Shown in pieces: positions 44,449 to 44,567 of a stretch of DNA of 44,567 nucleotides; positions within the stretch are counted from its first letter, which is position 1, and each line of letters opens with the position of its first letter. The DNA lies in contig CAJQQR010000131.1 in assembly GCA_905480545.1 (NCBI GenBank), positions 1 through 44,567 on the forward strand, given 5' to 3'. The notes beneath the pieces were generated by a model. The model worked only from the letters and a program-made list of their open reading frames with translations. It was not told the DNA's origin and made no database searches. Made by a program: the position numbers and the translations under genes. The DNA is from an uncultured Pirellulaceae bacterium. Its GTDB lineage: Bacteria > Planctomycetota > Planctomycetia > Pirellulales > Pirellulaceae.

Positions 44449-44567
44449 TCGTTTTTAATCCAGTCAGTGGAGTGCTTTGTCGTAAAAATCGAAGCACCGA
44501 TTCTAACATGGGGGGGCCAAAGCGCCGATTGATCCAATGCGGAAATACGACGACGGAAAGAAGGTCC

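Noticed and set aside
1..44567. tRNA, rRNA, CRISPR, insertion sequence, prophage or known defence genes
   Set aside because: No T-loop-like arms outside CDS, no regular spaced repeats and no transposase, integrase or nuclease-helicase family was recognised; absence by eye is not proof.

Overview
The window looks like a stretch of chromosome from a planctomycete, probably of the Pirellulales type with moderate GC. This is inferred from gene content, not from an rRNA marker, because no rRNA or tRNA gene is visible. The pointers are a divergently transcribed ECF sigma factor / membrane Ser-Thr kinase pair, secreted PQQ-type beta-propeller proteins, a rhomboid protease starting MGLEDREY, a secreted Cys-rich CCETPAPT protein, a fatty-acyl-AMP ligase fused to a carrier domain, and frequent TTG/GTG starts.

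Layout. Positions 1-1080 hold degenerate short repeats and the 3' part of a glucose/sorbosone dehydrogenase-like gene that has lost its 5' end. Positions 1.3-7.0 kb carry a VOC protein (minus), tryptophan 2,3-dioxygenase, a YkgJ-type Cys-cluster protein, histidyl-tRNA synthetase and a POT peptide transporter. At 7.0-11.4 kb xseA and a large Ser/Thr kinase (minus) lie divergent to an ECF sigma factor. At 11.5-18.9 kb are a RarD-like permease, citrate synthase, a Cys-rich secreted protein (minus), purA, the coupled pair uppS-cdsA and a small unknown protein. At 19.0-27.7 kb are an N-acetylneuraminate-lyase-like aldolase (minus), a secreted thioredoxin/TPR protein, a frameshifted FAAL-carrier gene, an alpha/beta hydrolase, a rhomboid protease (minus) and rimI (minus). 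At 28.0-34.4 kb are a secreted double TRASH-like metal-site protein (minus), an MFS carrier (minus) and a two-gene operon of secreted PQQ-like beta-propellers ending in a strong terminator. At 34.6-44.4 kb are a small ORF, an HDOD protein and an ABC-HlyD-TolC export operon (all minus), a divergent NhaR/LysR-type regulator, and the overlapping purE-purK pair (minus).

How they fit together. Most of the window is housekeeping (hisS, gltA, purA, purEK, uppS, cdsA, xseA, rimI) mixed with planctomycete-type accessory genes. The most unusual locus is the export operon: the ABC protein keeps Walker A but appears to have lost the catalytic Walker B glutamate, the H-loop histidine and a recognisable signature motif, and coding-like sequence continues upstream of its start in broken frames. 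The FAAL-carrier gene is split by a clear frameshift at about 23,789. Two genes (gltA and the rhomboid gene) end in short tandem duplications that repeat their own stop codons. I found no CRISPR array, insertion sequence, prophage or recognisable defence system. No part of the window can be called a new system from sequence alone; the export operon and the FAAL locus are the best candidates for follow-up.
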